A stretch of DNA of 64,000 nt from Phocaeicola intestinalis (lineage in GTDB: Bacteria; Bacteroidota; Bacteroidia; Bacteroidales; Bacteroidaceae): assembly GCF_014837065.1 (NCBI RefSeq), contig NZ_JACSPP010000010.1, forward strand, positions 1 to 64,000. Reading direction: 5' to 3'. The notes below the pieces were generated by a model that searched no databases, had not been told where the DNA came from, and saw only the letters and a list, made by a program, of their open reading frames with translations. The position numbers and the translations under genes were made by a program. Positions 42,614 to 51,119 of this stretch are shown piece by piece (position 1 is the stretch's first letter; each line of letters opens with the position of its first letter).

Positions 42614-42991
42614 TTAGAAAATTGTGATTAGTTGGTCTGATTTAATAGAACTAGTAATAATCAAGGTGTATTCTTCTCCGTCTTGCAATGCATCTAACGG
42701 TATGACCATATAGGCAGAGTTCTCTTGAAGAATTTCTTTCGTAAGAATAGAAACGCCTTGTGAATTTCGAATTTCAAGATACACCGTTCTATCCGGCTGA
42801 CTGTTAGTCAAGATGAGGAGACCGTTTGTCACTTCTCCGGATATAGGTATTTTAGAAAGGCTGCGTTTTATGCTATGCGTATGCCATCTCCCATTTAGTC
42901 TTGTAGATTTATTGTCTTTTCTATGATATCCATAGGCAGGAAGTATACAACAAATCAACAACCCCGCGATCAATAGTTTTGTTTTTCTCAT
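42614..42991 (-). CDS. DUF3244 family small exported protein
   Basis: The 125-residue product starts at ATG 42991 (MRKTKLLIAGLLICCILPAYG, a signal peptide). Residues about 50-120 form an Ig-like beta domain (GEVTNGLLILTNSQPDRTVYLEIRN then EYTLIIT), the pattern of DUF3244 proteins of Bacteroides. It is the gene immediately downstream of the TPR/HTH membrane regulator, with its own promoter at 43016-43023. Such small genes are often found next to regulators of this type; a regulator-target relation is an inference. Confidence 0.7.
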   Translation of the reverse strand: MRKTKLLIAGLLICCILPAYGYHRKDNKSTRLNGRWHTHSIKRSLSKIPISGEVTNGLLILTNSQPDRTVYLEIRNSQGVSILTKEILQENSAYMVIPLDALQDGEEYTLIITSSIKSDQLITIF

Positions 42992-43015
42992 AGTTTTCTC
43001 GTTTTTGATTTGCTG

Positions 43016-43023
43016 CAAAATTA
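43016..43023 (-). promoter_or_regulatory. -7 promoter element of the DUF3244 gene
   Basis: Minus-strand TAATTTTG matches TAnnTTTG, 25 bp ahead of ATG 42991. A TTG about 17-18 bp further upstream may be the -33 element. Confidence 0.55.
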
Positions 43024-43145
43024 GACATAACAAGTAAAACCAACAAGAAACTTACCTTGATTTCATATAGACATAATGATTTTCTTGGTTGTTGAAAATC
43101 AGTTGATTATAAACATTCCTATGCGTTTAATCTGTACATTGCTTT

Positions 43146-44942
43146 TCAATACTCCCAAATCCAAGTATCGAAGCTCCTTTTTTCGTCAGAAAGTTTGAGT
43201 TGAGTGTAGATTTTCTTTTTCAGTCGAGATTTGGATGTGGAGACGGATGCGGGTGAAATGGCCAAGAGTGTAGCAATCTCGCTAACGGAGAAATGCAGCT
43301 TTATCAGGCAGCAAAGCAACACTTCGTATTCGCTTAATGAAGGTATAGATGTAAGCAGACGTTGCCTGAAGCCGGTGTAGATGGTATCGGCAAGTTGGCA
43401 TATTTGGTTTCTGTCCGCATTGCTTAAACAAATAGGGTGCTGATGCAAAGCTGTGAGATAGGGATGTGTTTCAATCAGAAGAGCAGACAATTGGTCTTTC
43501 TCTAGCTGGAGTTGATTGAATGCTTCGGTAATAGTGGTTGCTCCATTAGTGGATTTATAGGAGGTGATTTCAGTTTGCAGGTGTGCATTCTTTTGTTGTA
43601 AAGTTTGGTTCTCTTCGCGCAGAAAAGCAAGGGTTTCGCGTTGCTCTTCCAATTGCTCTGCAACTTCCTTATTTTCAGCAATTCGTTTTTCCAATTCTGC
43701 AATGTAGATATTATTTCGTGCCATAAGCCGTTGGTTTTTGTTTAGTTGTGCTGTTAGGCGGTTTAAATCTTCTTTCTTTCGGTATAGCATTGTCTTTCGG
43801 TATATGTAGAAGTAGGTGATGACCCCAATCAAACAAAGCACAGCAATAATGCTCAACAAAAACCATCGTGCAGTTTGAAACTCTAATTGCTGATTGCGGT
43901 GAGCAAGTTTTTGGTGTTCGTATTTCTCTTTATAGGCTATGATGGTTTCACTTTTGTCTAACGCATAAATGGAATCTTGATAGAATAATAAGGAATCGCA
44001 AAAGTCTGTCATATATTGCCGATAAGTAGGCTGCTGGCTCAGAGACAATAAAGCTTCATACACTCCTGCAAGTGTATATACATTGGAAGTATGTAAGGCT
44101 TTCTTTAAATAATAATAAGCCGAATCGTATTCTTCCAGACAAAGGAAAGTTTCCCCTATTCCATAATAATCTGGAGCAATATTGTTTTTTATTGCTCGTT
44201 TTTCTAAATCCAGTGCTTTCTCGTAATTTCCCAAAGCAAAATAGACATCAGCCAATTCGCTTTCTAAGGAGTTGAAAGTTTCATGGATGCTGTCTCGTAT
44301 CTGAATGGCTTGGTTATAAGACTGGATAGCACGTTCATACTCTCCTCTTACGCTATATGTTCTTCCAAAATCTTGTAAAGTTGTCATTTCATACCGTTTG
44401 CAGGAGTCTTTCACGGCATAATCGTAGGCTTCTTGAAAGGCTTCCAAGGCATAGTCGGTCAGGTTGCGGTACACATACAGGTTGCCTAAGGAGGACATGA
44501 CCAGATAGCCTAACTTATAGTCGTTGGTCTTTTCTATATTTGCTTTAGCCTCTAAAAAGTAATTCATGGCTTTCGTGATATTCTTCAGTTCATAGTTGAC
44601 ATTGCCCATATAAAGTGCCGACATGGCTTTCCTTCGAGCGTTATCAGTATGTCGGTAATAGTCATAAGCAATGCGGATGAGGGAATCGGACTGGAAAGGC
44701 AGGCACAATTTGAATTGGGCTTGCGTTGTCAGCAGGCACCACAAGGCATGTTGTTTTTTATTTCGTGCGGAAGGAATAGGCATCGTTTTCAAGATATGCA
44801 GGGCACTGTCCGGATTATTAAACATTAGTGCTTCTGCCTGTATAAGTTCAGGCAAAGGGGAAACGTCTTGTTTCTTGCATCCGAAAAGCAAGAACAAGCC
44901 GATAAAGTAAAATATGGTGTACGCTATGCCTTTTGTTTTCAT
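43146..44942 (-). CDS. Membrane-spanning TPR protein with C-terminal helix-turn-helix
   Basis: The 598-residue product has a signal sequence with lipobox ending at C22 (LFLLFGCKK). Tetratricopeptide-type helical repeats follow to about residue 340 (SALYMGNVNYELKNITKAM, YEKALDLEKRAIK), then one membrane helix at about 358-380 and a long coiled coil (390-480). The C-terminal DNA-binding helix-turn-helix resembles LuxR or sigma region 4 (LHFSVSEIATLLAISPASV near 545). This suggests a one-component regulator with a periplasmic TPR sensor and a cytoplasmic DNA-binding end. The lipobox is hard to reconcile with a second membrane crossing, so the first segment may act as an uncleaved anchor. Confidence 0.8.
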   Translation of the reverse strand: MKTKGIAYTIFYFIGLFLLFGCKKQDVSPLPELIQAEALMFNNPDSALHILKTMPIPSARNKKQHALWCLLTTQAQFKLCLPFQSDSLIRIAYDYYRHTDNARRKAMSALYMGNVNYELKNITKAMNYFLEAKANIEKTNDYKLGYLVMSSLGNLYVYRNLTDYALEAFQEAYDYAVKDSCKRYEMTTLQDFGRTYSVRGEYERAIQSYNQAIQIRDSIHETFNSLESELADVYFALGNYEKALDLEKRAIKNNIAPDYYGIGETFLCLEEYDSAYYYLKKALHTSNVYTLAGVYEALLSLSQQPTYRQYMTDFCDSLLFYQDSIYALDKSETIIAYKEKYEHQKLAHRNQQLEFQTARWFLLSIIAVLCLIGVITYFYIYRKTMLYRKKEDLNRLTAQLNKNQRLMARNNIYIAELEKRIAENKEVAEQLEEQRETLAFLREENQTLQQKNAHLQTEITSYKSTNGATTITEAFNQLQLEKDQLSALLIETHPYLTALHQHPICLSNADRNQICQLADTIYTGFRQRLLTSIPSLSEYEVLLCCLIKLHFSVSEIATLLAISPASVSTSKSRLKKKIYTQLKLSDEKRSFDTWIWEY

Positions 44943-44960
44943 GCTTTTTGGGTTTCATGA

Positions 44961-44968
44961 CAAAATTA
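44961..44968 (-). promoter_or_regulatory. -7 promoter element of the TPR/HTH gene
   Basis: Minus-strand TAATTTTG matches TAnnTTTG, 19 bp before the start at 44942. Confidence 0.5.
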
Positions 44969-45123
44969 AGCAAAATCCGTTGAAATATGTATGTCGTTTC
45001 AGTTAAAAAAAAGTATCTGCTTCTGCGCCTCTGCGTTCGTTAGTTGAAGCGCAGATTGACGCAGATTTCGCAGATTACTTTTCAATTTATGTCTGTTGTT
45101 CGCATCTATTTGTTTCTGCTTGC

Positions 45124-45738
45124 TCAGAAAGGAACGTACACGGAGAGCATGAGGTCGGACAGATGCCCTTTGCGTCCGTTTGCCGCTCCTTTGTTGAAAT
45201 GCTTCAGCACGTCGAGGCATCCGTATTGGTAGGAGAGGGCAAGCTCGCAATGCTTTCCTGCGCGGTAGCCTATCTTTGCCAGTACGGGCAGGTCGAATAC
45301 GGCTTGCGGGCGTACATAGAGGGTAGGCGCTATGCCCAGTCCGAAGAAGAACTTCTCGGTGATGCGGTAGTTCCAACTGGCTGCTAGGGAAATGGGCATG
45401 ACGAACTCGCTGAACTCATCTCCTTCATTGCCGGTGTAAGTACCGTCTTGCTTAGAAAGGAACGGCACGTACTTTTGTGTGCTCATACCTTGGAATCCGA
45501 TGGTGAGGTCGAGGTCGAAGAAGTGTTTCCGCTGGGGCAGGAAGCGTAAGCGGTATCCTATCATCCCGTTTCCTTTCAGGTTATGGTCGTAGCGTAATTC
45601 GTTGGTAGGCGGAATAAGTTGCTTGCTGTCCTGCATGGGGAATCCGATACCTCCGCCGACTAACACTCCGTGTTCCACCTTCTGCGCGAAGGCGGAGGTG
45701 GAAAAGATTACTAACAATAAAAAGAATAACTTTTTCAT
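45124..45738 (-). CDS. Outer-membrane beta-barrel protein next to the iron genes
   Basis: The 204-residue product from ATG 45738 has a signal peptide (KKLFFLLLVIFSTSAFAQ). Longer in-frame starts exist, but they run back to the 3' end of the neighbouring small gene. Barrel-like strands include VEHGVLVGGGIGFPM near residue 20, FDLDLTIGFQGM near 73 and LMLSVYVPF at the C-terminus, which ends in Phe. It lies 97 bp downstream of the FeoB-associated small protein on the same strand. A link with iron is positional only. The 181 bp behind the TPR/HTH gene start hold degenerate CGCAGATT palindromic sequence (about 45015-45085). Confidence 0.75.
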   Translation of the reverse strand: MKKLFFLLLVIFSTSAFAQKVEHGVLVGGGIGFPMQDSKQLIPPTNELRYDHNLKGNGMIGYRLRFLPQRKHFFDLDLTIGFQGMSTQKYVPFLSKQDGTYTGNEGDEFSEFVMPISLAASWNYRITEKFFFGLGIAPTLYVRPQAVFDLPVLAKIGYRAGKHCELALSYQYGCLDVLKHFNKGAANGRKGHLSDLMLSVYVPF

Positions 45739-45835
45739 AACTTTGGCTTCTTTAATTGGTTTCATCTGTATGACGGAAAGAAACCGGAAGCTCCCTATTG
45801 GCGGATAGTGAATATTCGTTAATCGGGCAATGTTT

Positions 45836-46000
45836 TCAAGGTTTCTTGTGTTTCCCTTTCTGGCATCCGGCACATCCGCATCCGCACCCGCAATCGGTTT
45901 GTCCCGGTTTCTTCTTCTTGAAGAACTTCAGGAAGTGCCGCCCTGCGTAAATGACGCAGAGCAGCACGATGATATAAACAAGGATAGTTTGTGTGTCCAT
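45836..46000 (-). CDS. FeoB-associated Cys-rich membrane protein
   Basis: The 54-residue product starts with ATG at 45998-46000 and stops with TGA at 45836-45838. It reads MDTQTILVYIIVLLCVIYAG, a single membrane helix, then a Lys-rich stretch (FLKFFKKKKPG) and a C-terminal cysteine array CGCGCGCAGC. This is the layout of the FeoB-associated Cys-rich membrane family, which accompanies Feo ferrous iron transporters and may handle iron or Fe-S chemistry at the inner face. It lies directly downstream of feoB, separated by a CTAGTTGACC palindrome of about 90 bp. Confidence 0.85.
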   Translation of the reverse strand: MDTQTILVYIIVLLCVIYAGRHFLKFFKKKKPGQTDCGCGCGCAGCQKGKHKKP

Positions 46001-46019
46001 GAGTTTTATTTTTAGGAAC

Positions 46020-46094
46020 TAGGCACTAGTTGACCAGGTACTAGGTCTTTAATAGCATGTATTTATCTAATTAAAACCGATGTCAACTAGTCAA
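46020..46094. repeat. CTAGTTGACCAGG palindrome between feoB and the small Cys-rich gene
   Basis: Left arm CACTAGTTGACCAGGTACTA and right arm GTCAACTAG (imperfect). It ends right at the feoB stop codon (46095-46097). Related to 36723-36836. Confidence 0.65.
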
Positions 46095-48575
46095 TTAAAT
46101 AAATAATTTCCCTATCTGATGCACCGCAAACGCCACTATCCAGGCAAGTACGGTGGTATAGCAAGCCGCAAAAGCTGCCCACTTCCAGCTTCCCGACTCG
46201 TTCTTGATAGCCGCTATGGTGGCGATGCAGGGGAAGTATATCAGTACGAAGAGCATATAGCCGTATGCCACTAAGGGCGTGATGGGGATGCGTTCGGAGA
46301 GATTGACATTCTCGATGTCTTCTTCGTTGGTGTAGAGTACGCCCAGCGTACTGACCACCAGCTCTTTGGCTCCTACGCCCGACAAGATGCCGATGCCCAT
46401 CTTCCAGTCGAATCCTAACGGTTCGATAACGGGCTCGATGGCTTTTCCTATCTGGCCGATGTAGGAGTTCTCCTGCTGTTCGGCGGTAGTTTCATACCGG
46501 TCGTGGTTGGGATAATATCCGAGGAACCAGATGATGATGGACGCTATCATGATGATTCCTCCCATCTTCTTGAGGTATTGCGCGCCTTTTTCCCAGGTGT
46601 GGCGTGCCACCGATTTTGCCGTAGGCATACGGTAGGGTGGAAGTTCCATGACGAAAGGAGCATCTTCGCCTTTTACGATGAACTTGCTGAAGATGCGTGC
46701 CATGAGCACGGCGAGCAGGATGCCGGCTACGTAGAGCGAGAGCAATATCAGGCTGGCGTGGCTGGGGAAGAAGGCTCCTATCAATACCAGATAGATGGGC
46801 AGGCGGGCGCTGCACGACATCAGCGGGTTGATGAGCATGGTGACCAGGCGTGCCTTGCGGCTTTCGATGATGCGCGAAGCCATGATAGCCGGTACATTGC
46901 ATCCGAAGCCCATGATGAGGGGGATGAACGACTTGCCGTGCAATCCCATTTTGTGCATGATTTTATCCATGATGAATGCCGCGCGTGCCATGTAACCCGT
47001 ATCTTCCATGAACGAGATGAAGATGTAGAGCAGCAGGATGTTGGGCAAGAATACGATGACGCCTCCCACACCTCCGATGATGCCATCGATGACCAAATCC
47101 TTGAGCGGGCCTGCGGGCATGTAATGTTCGGCCAGTGAACCGATTTGTGCTACCAGCCATTCAATCCACTCCTGCGGGTAGGCACCAAGGATGAAGGTGC
47201 ACTCGAACATGATGTAAAGGAAAAGGAAGAAGATGGGGAAGCCCCATATCTTGTGGGTCACGATGCTGTCTACCACACGGGTGAATGCTTCGGTGTTCTG
47301 GTTCTTCTCCACGAAAGTTTCTTTCAGTGCGCCCGAGATAAAGCCGTATTTGGCATCGGTGATGGCTTGTTCGCTGTCTTCGTTCATCGCCCGGCGGATG
47401 CGTTCGGCTTCCCTGTCGCGTATCTGGATGACTTCTGCGCCGTTGGGAAGGGTAGAGATGACGTGCTGCTCGATATCCTTGTCGTTTTCCAGCAGCTTGA
47501 TGGCCAGGAAGCGGGTGGAGTATTTGTAACGGATGTTCTCGTTCTTGCAGATTTCTTTCTTTACGGCATCGATACTGCGCTCCAGTTCCGGCCCGTGGTT
47601 GATGTGGATGTGGCGGATATAGCTTTTCGAGTCAAACTCTTGTACTTCTTCTTCCTTGCTTCCGAACTTGTGGTCGGGCGCGTACTGGTCGTGCCATTGG
47701 CGTAGTTCGCGCAGGGCTTCATTCTTGATCTCATCTTTTTGCCCCATGAAGTCGGCACCTTCGTATAGCCCGATGATGACGTGGAAAAGTGTGTCGATAC
47801 CTTTTCCTGTGCGGCTTACGGTGGGCACCATAGGTACGCCTAACAGTTGCCCCAGTGTTTTATGGTCGAGGGTATTTCCGCTATGCTCCAGTGCGTCGTA
47901 CATGTTGAGTGCCACCACCATGCGCACATTCATGTCGATGAGTTGGGTGGTGAGATAGAGGTTGCGCTCCAAGTTGCCTGCATCCACTACGTTGATAATG
48001 ACGTCGGGTGTCTCATCGATGATGTGCTTACGCACGTAAAGTTCTTCGGGACTGTATGCCGAGAGCGAATAGGTGCCCGGCAGGTCGACCAGCCGGAAGT
48101 GATAGCCTTGGAAATCGAAATGCCCTTCTTTGGCATCTACCGTTACTCCGCTATAGTTGCCTACATGTTCGTGCGCTCCCGAAGCGATGTTGAAAAGTGA
48201 AGTCTTGCCGCAGTTGGGGTTCCCCACCAGTGCCACGTTGATGGTGCGCCGTTTGCCCTGTGCTATTTCCTTCAGCTTTTCTTCGGATACGGGAATGTCT
48301 TCTTCGATGGGGTTGAGCACCCGGTCTTCGTGCATGGAGGCGCGTGCTTCTTCTTCGCTCATCACTTCAATCATCTCTGCCTCTTGCCGGCGGAGTGAAA
48401 TCTCGTATCCCATGATTTTGTATTTGATAGGGTCTTTCAGCGGTGCGTTCAGCAGTACTTCCACCGTCTTTCCCTTGATGAAGCCCATCTCGATGATGCG
48501 CCGGCGGAATCCTCCGTGCCCCATTACCTTGATGATGACTCCTTTTTCTCCAGTTTTAAGTTCTGATAGTCTCAT
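46095..48575 (-). CDS. feoB: FeoA-FeoB fusion, ferrous iron transporter
   Basis: The 826-residue inner-membrane Fe(II) transporter has an N-terminal FeoA (SH3-like) domain at residues 1-73 (LSELKTGEKGVIIKV, then RIIEMGFIKGKTVEV). A linker follows, then the GTPase domain with G1 GNPNCGKTS at 118-126, NYSGVTVDAKEG (G2) and DLPGTYSLSAYSPEE (G3). The transporter part has about eight helices with GCNVPAIMASR near 555 and the GVGAKELVVSTLGVLY segment near 750. FeoA fused to FeoB is common in Bacteroidota. A canonical promoter lies upstream; I found no clear Fur box. Confidence 0.96.
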   Translation of the reverse strand: MRLSELKTGEKGVIIKVMGHGGFRRRIIEMGFIKGKTVEVLLNAPLKDPIKYKIMGYEISLRRQEAEMIEVMSEEEARASMHEDRVLNPIEEDIPVSEEKLKEIAQGKRRTINVALVGNPNCGKTSLFNIASGAHEHVGNYSGVTVDAKEGHFDFQGYHFRLVDLPGTYSLSAYSPEELYVRKHIIDETPDVIINVVDAGNLERNLYLTTQLIDMNVRMVVALNMYDALEHSGNTLDHKTLGQLLGVPMVPTVSRTGKGIDTLFHVIIGLYEGADFMGQKDEIKNEALRELRQWHDQYAPDHKFGSKEEEVQEFDSKSYIRHIHINHGPELERSIDAVKKEICKNENIRYKYSTRFLAIKLLENDKDIEQHVISTLPNGAEVIQIRDREAERIRRAMNEDSEQAITDAKYGFISGALKETFVEKNQNTEAFTRVVDSIVTHKIWGFPIFFLFLYIMFECTFILGAYPQEWIEWLVAQIGSLAEHYMPAGPLKDLVIDGIIGGVGGVIVFLPNILLLYIFISFMEDTGYMARAAFIMDKIMHKMGLHGKSFIPLIMGFGCNVPAIMASRIIESRKARLVTMLINPLMSCSARLPIYLVLIGAFFPSHASLILLSLYVAGILLAVLMARIFSKFIVKGEDAPFVMELPPYRMPTAKSVARHTWEKGAQYLKKMGGIIMIASIIIWFLGYYPNHDRYETTAEQQENSYIGQIGKAIEPVIEPLGFDWKMGIGILSGVGAKELVVSTLGVLYTNEEDIENVNLSERIPITPLVAYGYMLFVLIYFPCIATIAAIKNESGSWKWAAFAACYTTVLAWIVAFAVHQIGKLFI

Positions 48576-48595
48576 AGTTGCCGTTTATTTTGCGG

Positions 48596-48626
48596 CAAAG
48601 ATATAGGATAGATTTTTGCTATGCAA
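48596..48626 (-). promoter_or_regulatory. Promoter of feoAB
   Basis: Minus-strand TTG (48624-48626), 20 bp, then TATCTTTG (48596-48603), the canonical Bacteroidota arrangement. Leader about 18 nt. Confidence 0.65.
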
Positions 48627-48750
48627 GTTATTTAGATTGTTTTTAAATAGAATGCAAAGAAGTTGCATCGGTTTTCGCTTCAGAATGTATGTATATGGGG
48701 TGTTGGGAGCACTTATCTGCAAGAGGTTTTGCACATAGGTGCATGAGGCA

Positions 48751-48782
48751 TTGCATATAGTCAGGTATTTTTCTTATCTTTG
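48751..48782 (+). promoter_or_regulatory. Promoter of tilS, close to the start codon
   Basis: TTG (48751-48753), 21 bp, TATCTTTG (48775-48782). The ATG of tilS is at 48787, only 4 bp after the -7 element, so the transcript would be leaderless or nearly so. Confidence 0.55.
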
Positions 48783-48786
48783 CTTT

Positions 48787-50085
48787 ATGTTTAAAAGGAA
48801 GATATTGCGATTTGTCCGCGAGAAAGATTTGTTTGCCGGAGGTGATACGGTTGTGGTGGCACTGAGTGGGGGAGCCGACTCGGTAGCTTTGTTGCGTGTG
48901 CTGGTGGAATCGGGTGTACGATGTGTGGCAGCCCATTGTAATTTCCATTTGCGCGGGACGGAATCGGACCGGGATGAGGCTTTTGTGCGGACTTTGTGTG
49001 CAAGGTTGGAAGTGCCTTTGCATGTGGCTGATTTTGATACGAAGGCATATACCGCTGCGCATCATGTCTCGGTAGAGATGGCAGCACGCGAGCTTCGTTA
49101 TGCTTGGTTCGAACAAATCCGTATGCAAGAGCAAGCGCAGGCAATCGCTGTGGCTCATCATCGTGACGATAGCGTAGAGACTTTCTTGTTGAATCTGGTT
49201 CGGGGAACAGGCATACAGGGATTGAAAGGCATTGCGGCAAAGAACGGCAAGGTGGTGCGTCCGCTTCTGGAGGTGAGCCGTGAGGAGATTTTGTGCTATC
49301 TGAAGCAGTTGGGGCAGGACTATGTGACCGACAGTACTAATGCAAAGGATGTGTTTATGCGTAATAAAATACGGCTCGATGTGCTTCCGCTATTGAAAGA
49401 AATCAATCCGTCGGTAAGCGAGACCATCGCCGGGACCGCGCGTAGGCTTGCTGATGTAGAGGCGGTCTATCGTTCGGCAATGGAAGAGTCTTGCAAGCGG
49501 GTAAAGGATGATGAAGGGCGCATTCATATCAGTTCTGTGCTGCGGGAAGTGTCTCCGCAGGCGGTTTTGTTCGAATTGTTGCATCCGCTGGGATTCAATT
49601 CGGCGCAACTGAATGATATTTACCGTAGCTTGGATGGAGAATCGGGCAGGTTGTTTTATTCGGCGGATTATGTGGTTCTGCGCGACCGTGATTGCCTGCT
49701 GGTCAGAAAACGGGAAGAAACGGAAGAAGTGGTATGGACTTTGCAGCAGGAAACGGTTGAGGTGAATGCAGGCTTCCAAGTGCCGAAAGATGTGCATGTG
49801 GCTTGTCTGGATGCTTCGAAGGTAAAGGCTCCGCTGGTATTGCGTAAATGGCAGGCGGGCGATAAGTTCGTTCCCTTTGGTATGCGTGGATTCAAGAAGG
49901 TGCGCGACTATTTGCGCGACCGCAAGTACTCTTTGTTTGATAAAGAAAACCAATATGTGGTGTGTGCCGGTGATGATATCGTATGGCTGGTAAACGAACG
50001 TACCGATAATCGTTTCCGGGTAACGGGACAGACCCATCGGGTATTGATGTTGCGGGTAAAAAAAGATACTCCAGCCATTCTCTAA
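48787..50085 (+). CDS. tilS: tRNA(Ile)-lysidine synthase
   Basis: Converts C34 of the CAU-anticodon tRNA-Ile to lysidine using ATP and lysine. The 432-residue product starts at MFKRKILRFV. The PP-loop SGGADS is at residues 27-32, AHCNFHLRG near 55 and AHHRDDSVETFLLNLVRGTG near 125. The C-terminal substrate-binding domain includes KWQAGDKFVPFGMRGFKKVRDYL near 370. An ATG 48 bp further upstream (48739) is in frame but lies before the predicted promoter -7 box. Confidence 0.95.
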   Translation: MFKRKILRFVREKDLFAGGDTVVVALSGGADSVALLRVLVESGVRCVAAHCNFHLRGTESDRDEAFVRTLCARLEVPLHVADFDTKAYTAAHHVSVEMAARELRYAWFEQIRMQEQAQAIAVAHHRDDSVETFLLNLVRGTGIQGLKGIAAKNGKVVRPLLEVSREEILCYLKQLGQDYVTDSTNAKDVFMRNKIRLDVLPLLKEINPSVSETIAGTARRLADVEAVYRSAMEESCKRVKDDEGRIHISSVLREVSPQAVLFELLHPLGFNSAQLNDIYRSLDGESGRLFYSADYVVLRDRDCLLVRKREETEEVVWTLQQETVEVNAGFQVPKDVHVACLDASKVKAPLVLRKWQAGDKFVPFGMRGFKKVRDYLRDRKYSLFDKENQYVVCAGDDIVWLVNERTDNRFRVTGQTHRVLMLRVKKDTPAIL

Positions 50086-50094
50086 TGGTTGGAG
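50069..50094 (+). terminator. Hairpin overlapping the tilS stop codon
   Basis: CTCCAGCCATT and AATGGTTGGAG pair with one mismatch around a CTCT loop. The stop codon lies in the right arm and the T-tract after it is weak. Confidence 0.45.
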
Positions 50095-50230
50095 CAGTCT
50101 TTATAGGGCGTTTTTAAAGGTCGTTTCCCTGTCGCTCCAGGGTAAGAAAAATGTTATGAGCATTTATAATCAAATTCCCCAAGCCATATAATTGAAGTAT
50201 TTGATTGGGTTGCGTTATTAATCCAGATAG

Positions 50231-50336
50231 CTTCCTTTTATAGTTTCCATCTCAAAACCGTACGTTCTTGATATGGAAACCGTATGTTTTCGATATGGAA
50301 ACCGTACGGTTTCCATATGGAGAACGTAAAAGGAAG
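50231..50336. repeat. Triple-palindrome intergenic element, family C
   Basis: Three related units: AAACCGTACGTT, GAAACCGTATGTTTTC and the perfect 16-bp palindrome GAAACCGTACGGTTTC, separated by GATATG linkers. An outer inverted repeat CTTCCTTTTA...TAAAAGGAAG encloses them. Part of the 840-bp gap between tilS and tRNA-Lys. Confidence 0.8.
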
Positions 50337-50412
50337 ACAGCCTGAAACAGATATTGAACCTTTCAATCATACATTGATTCATATCCGCAAAACAAATTTA
50401 TCAGAAAAATTA

Positions 50413-50606
50413 AGAAGCTGTTTTGGATTTATCGTGCGATGATTTGGGATGAGTTTTTGAGGCATTTTCGCTTCTGTGATGAGGAAGATAGCGGGCTATC
50501 TGACGAAGAACAGGAGCGAAAAGGACCAAAAAATCGCCCAAAGCACACACGAAAACGGATACATCAAGCCAAGAAAAACTTTTTGGAGAAATTCAAAACA
50601 GCTTCT
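50413..50606. mobile_element. 194-bp MITE-like element, copy 2
   Basis: Ends AGAAGCTGTTTTGGATTT and AAATTCAAAACAGCTTCT. Inverse orientation to the copy at 25342-25535 and the same length. A short open frame from ATG 50439 (MIWDEFLRHFRFCDEEDS) crosses it. The frame is shared with the other copy, but the ATG is CTG there, so I do not call a gene. Confidence 0.75.
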
Positions 50607-50770
50607 AAGAGCCTGTCCTTTTATGGAATGTTCTTCAAAACCTTATTCCATTTATTGATATGCTTCCTGCCTGTTGTCATTTTGCTGTTTTCCTATATCC
50701 GACTCCTTATAGAGGGTTTTAGTGCCAAGTTGCATATCGCAAAACGCAGAAAATCAGGTTGGTATGGTAT

Positions 50771-50814
50771 AAATAGGTGGACTTTGTTCCGGTGGAAATC
50801 AAGTCCACCTATTT
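50771..50814. repeat. Hairpin AAATAGGTGGACTT
   Basis: Perfect 14-bp arms AAATAGGTGGACTT and AAGTCCACCTATTT around 16 bases. There is no T-tract on either strand. Between 50607 and 50870 I see nothing else of note. Confidence 0.6.
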
Positions 50815-50869
50815 CACCTGTTTTTATTGTCCCATTTTGCCCCGAAATGCAGGTGGGAGATAAAAGAAA

Positions 50870-50900
50870 AACCGCTGATAATGATTGATTATCAGCGGTT
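50870..50900 (-). terminator. Terminator of the tRNA-Lys transcript
   Basis: Minus-strand AACCGCTGATAAT, loop CAATC, ATTATCAGCGGTT, then TTTCTTTT. It lies 25 bp beyond the tRNA 3' end. Confidence 0.85.
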
Positions 50901-50925
50901 CTCATTGTTTTGCTTTTTGTTTGAG

Positions 50926-50998
50926 TGATCCGCTTGGGGCTCGAACCCAAGACCCCAACATTAAAAGTGTTGTGCTCTACCTGCTGAGCTAGCGAATC
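50926..50998 (-). tRNA. tRNA-Lys (UUU)
   Basis: Minus-strand cloverleaf with acceptor GATTCGC/GCGGATC, D-arm GCTCAGCAGGTAGAGC, anticodon loop CTTTTAA (UUU), T-arm TTGGG-TTCGAGC-CCCAA and discriminator A. CCA is not encoded. Confidence 0.95.
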
Positions 50999-51119
50999 AA
51001 ACCTGTTTTTGCCATCATTTCTGATTGCGGGTGCAAAGATAGACACTTTTCTTGAACTGGCAAAACTTTTGAAGTTTTTTTTCTGATTATTTCATTTTTC
51101 GGTTCTTTCCCCGACCTCC

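Noticed and set aside
42442-42627. 61-codon open frame between the barrel and DUF3244 genes
   Set aside because: T-rich chance frame with hydrophobic but motif-free translation, and it runs into the 3' end of the DUF3244 gene on the other strand.
48596-48660. Fur box upstream of feoAB
   Set aside because: No 19-bp inverted repeat resembling a Fur site could be made out around the promoter.
50439-50888. 149-codon open frame across the 194-bp element and the gap to tRNA-Lys
   Set aside because: The first third is mobile-repeat sequence, the ATG is absent in the other copy, and the rest has no family features and overlaps a hairpin and a terminator.
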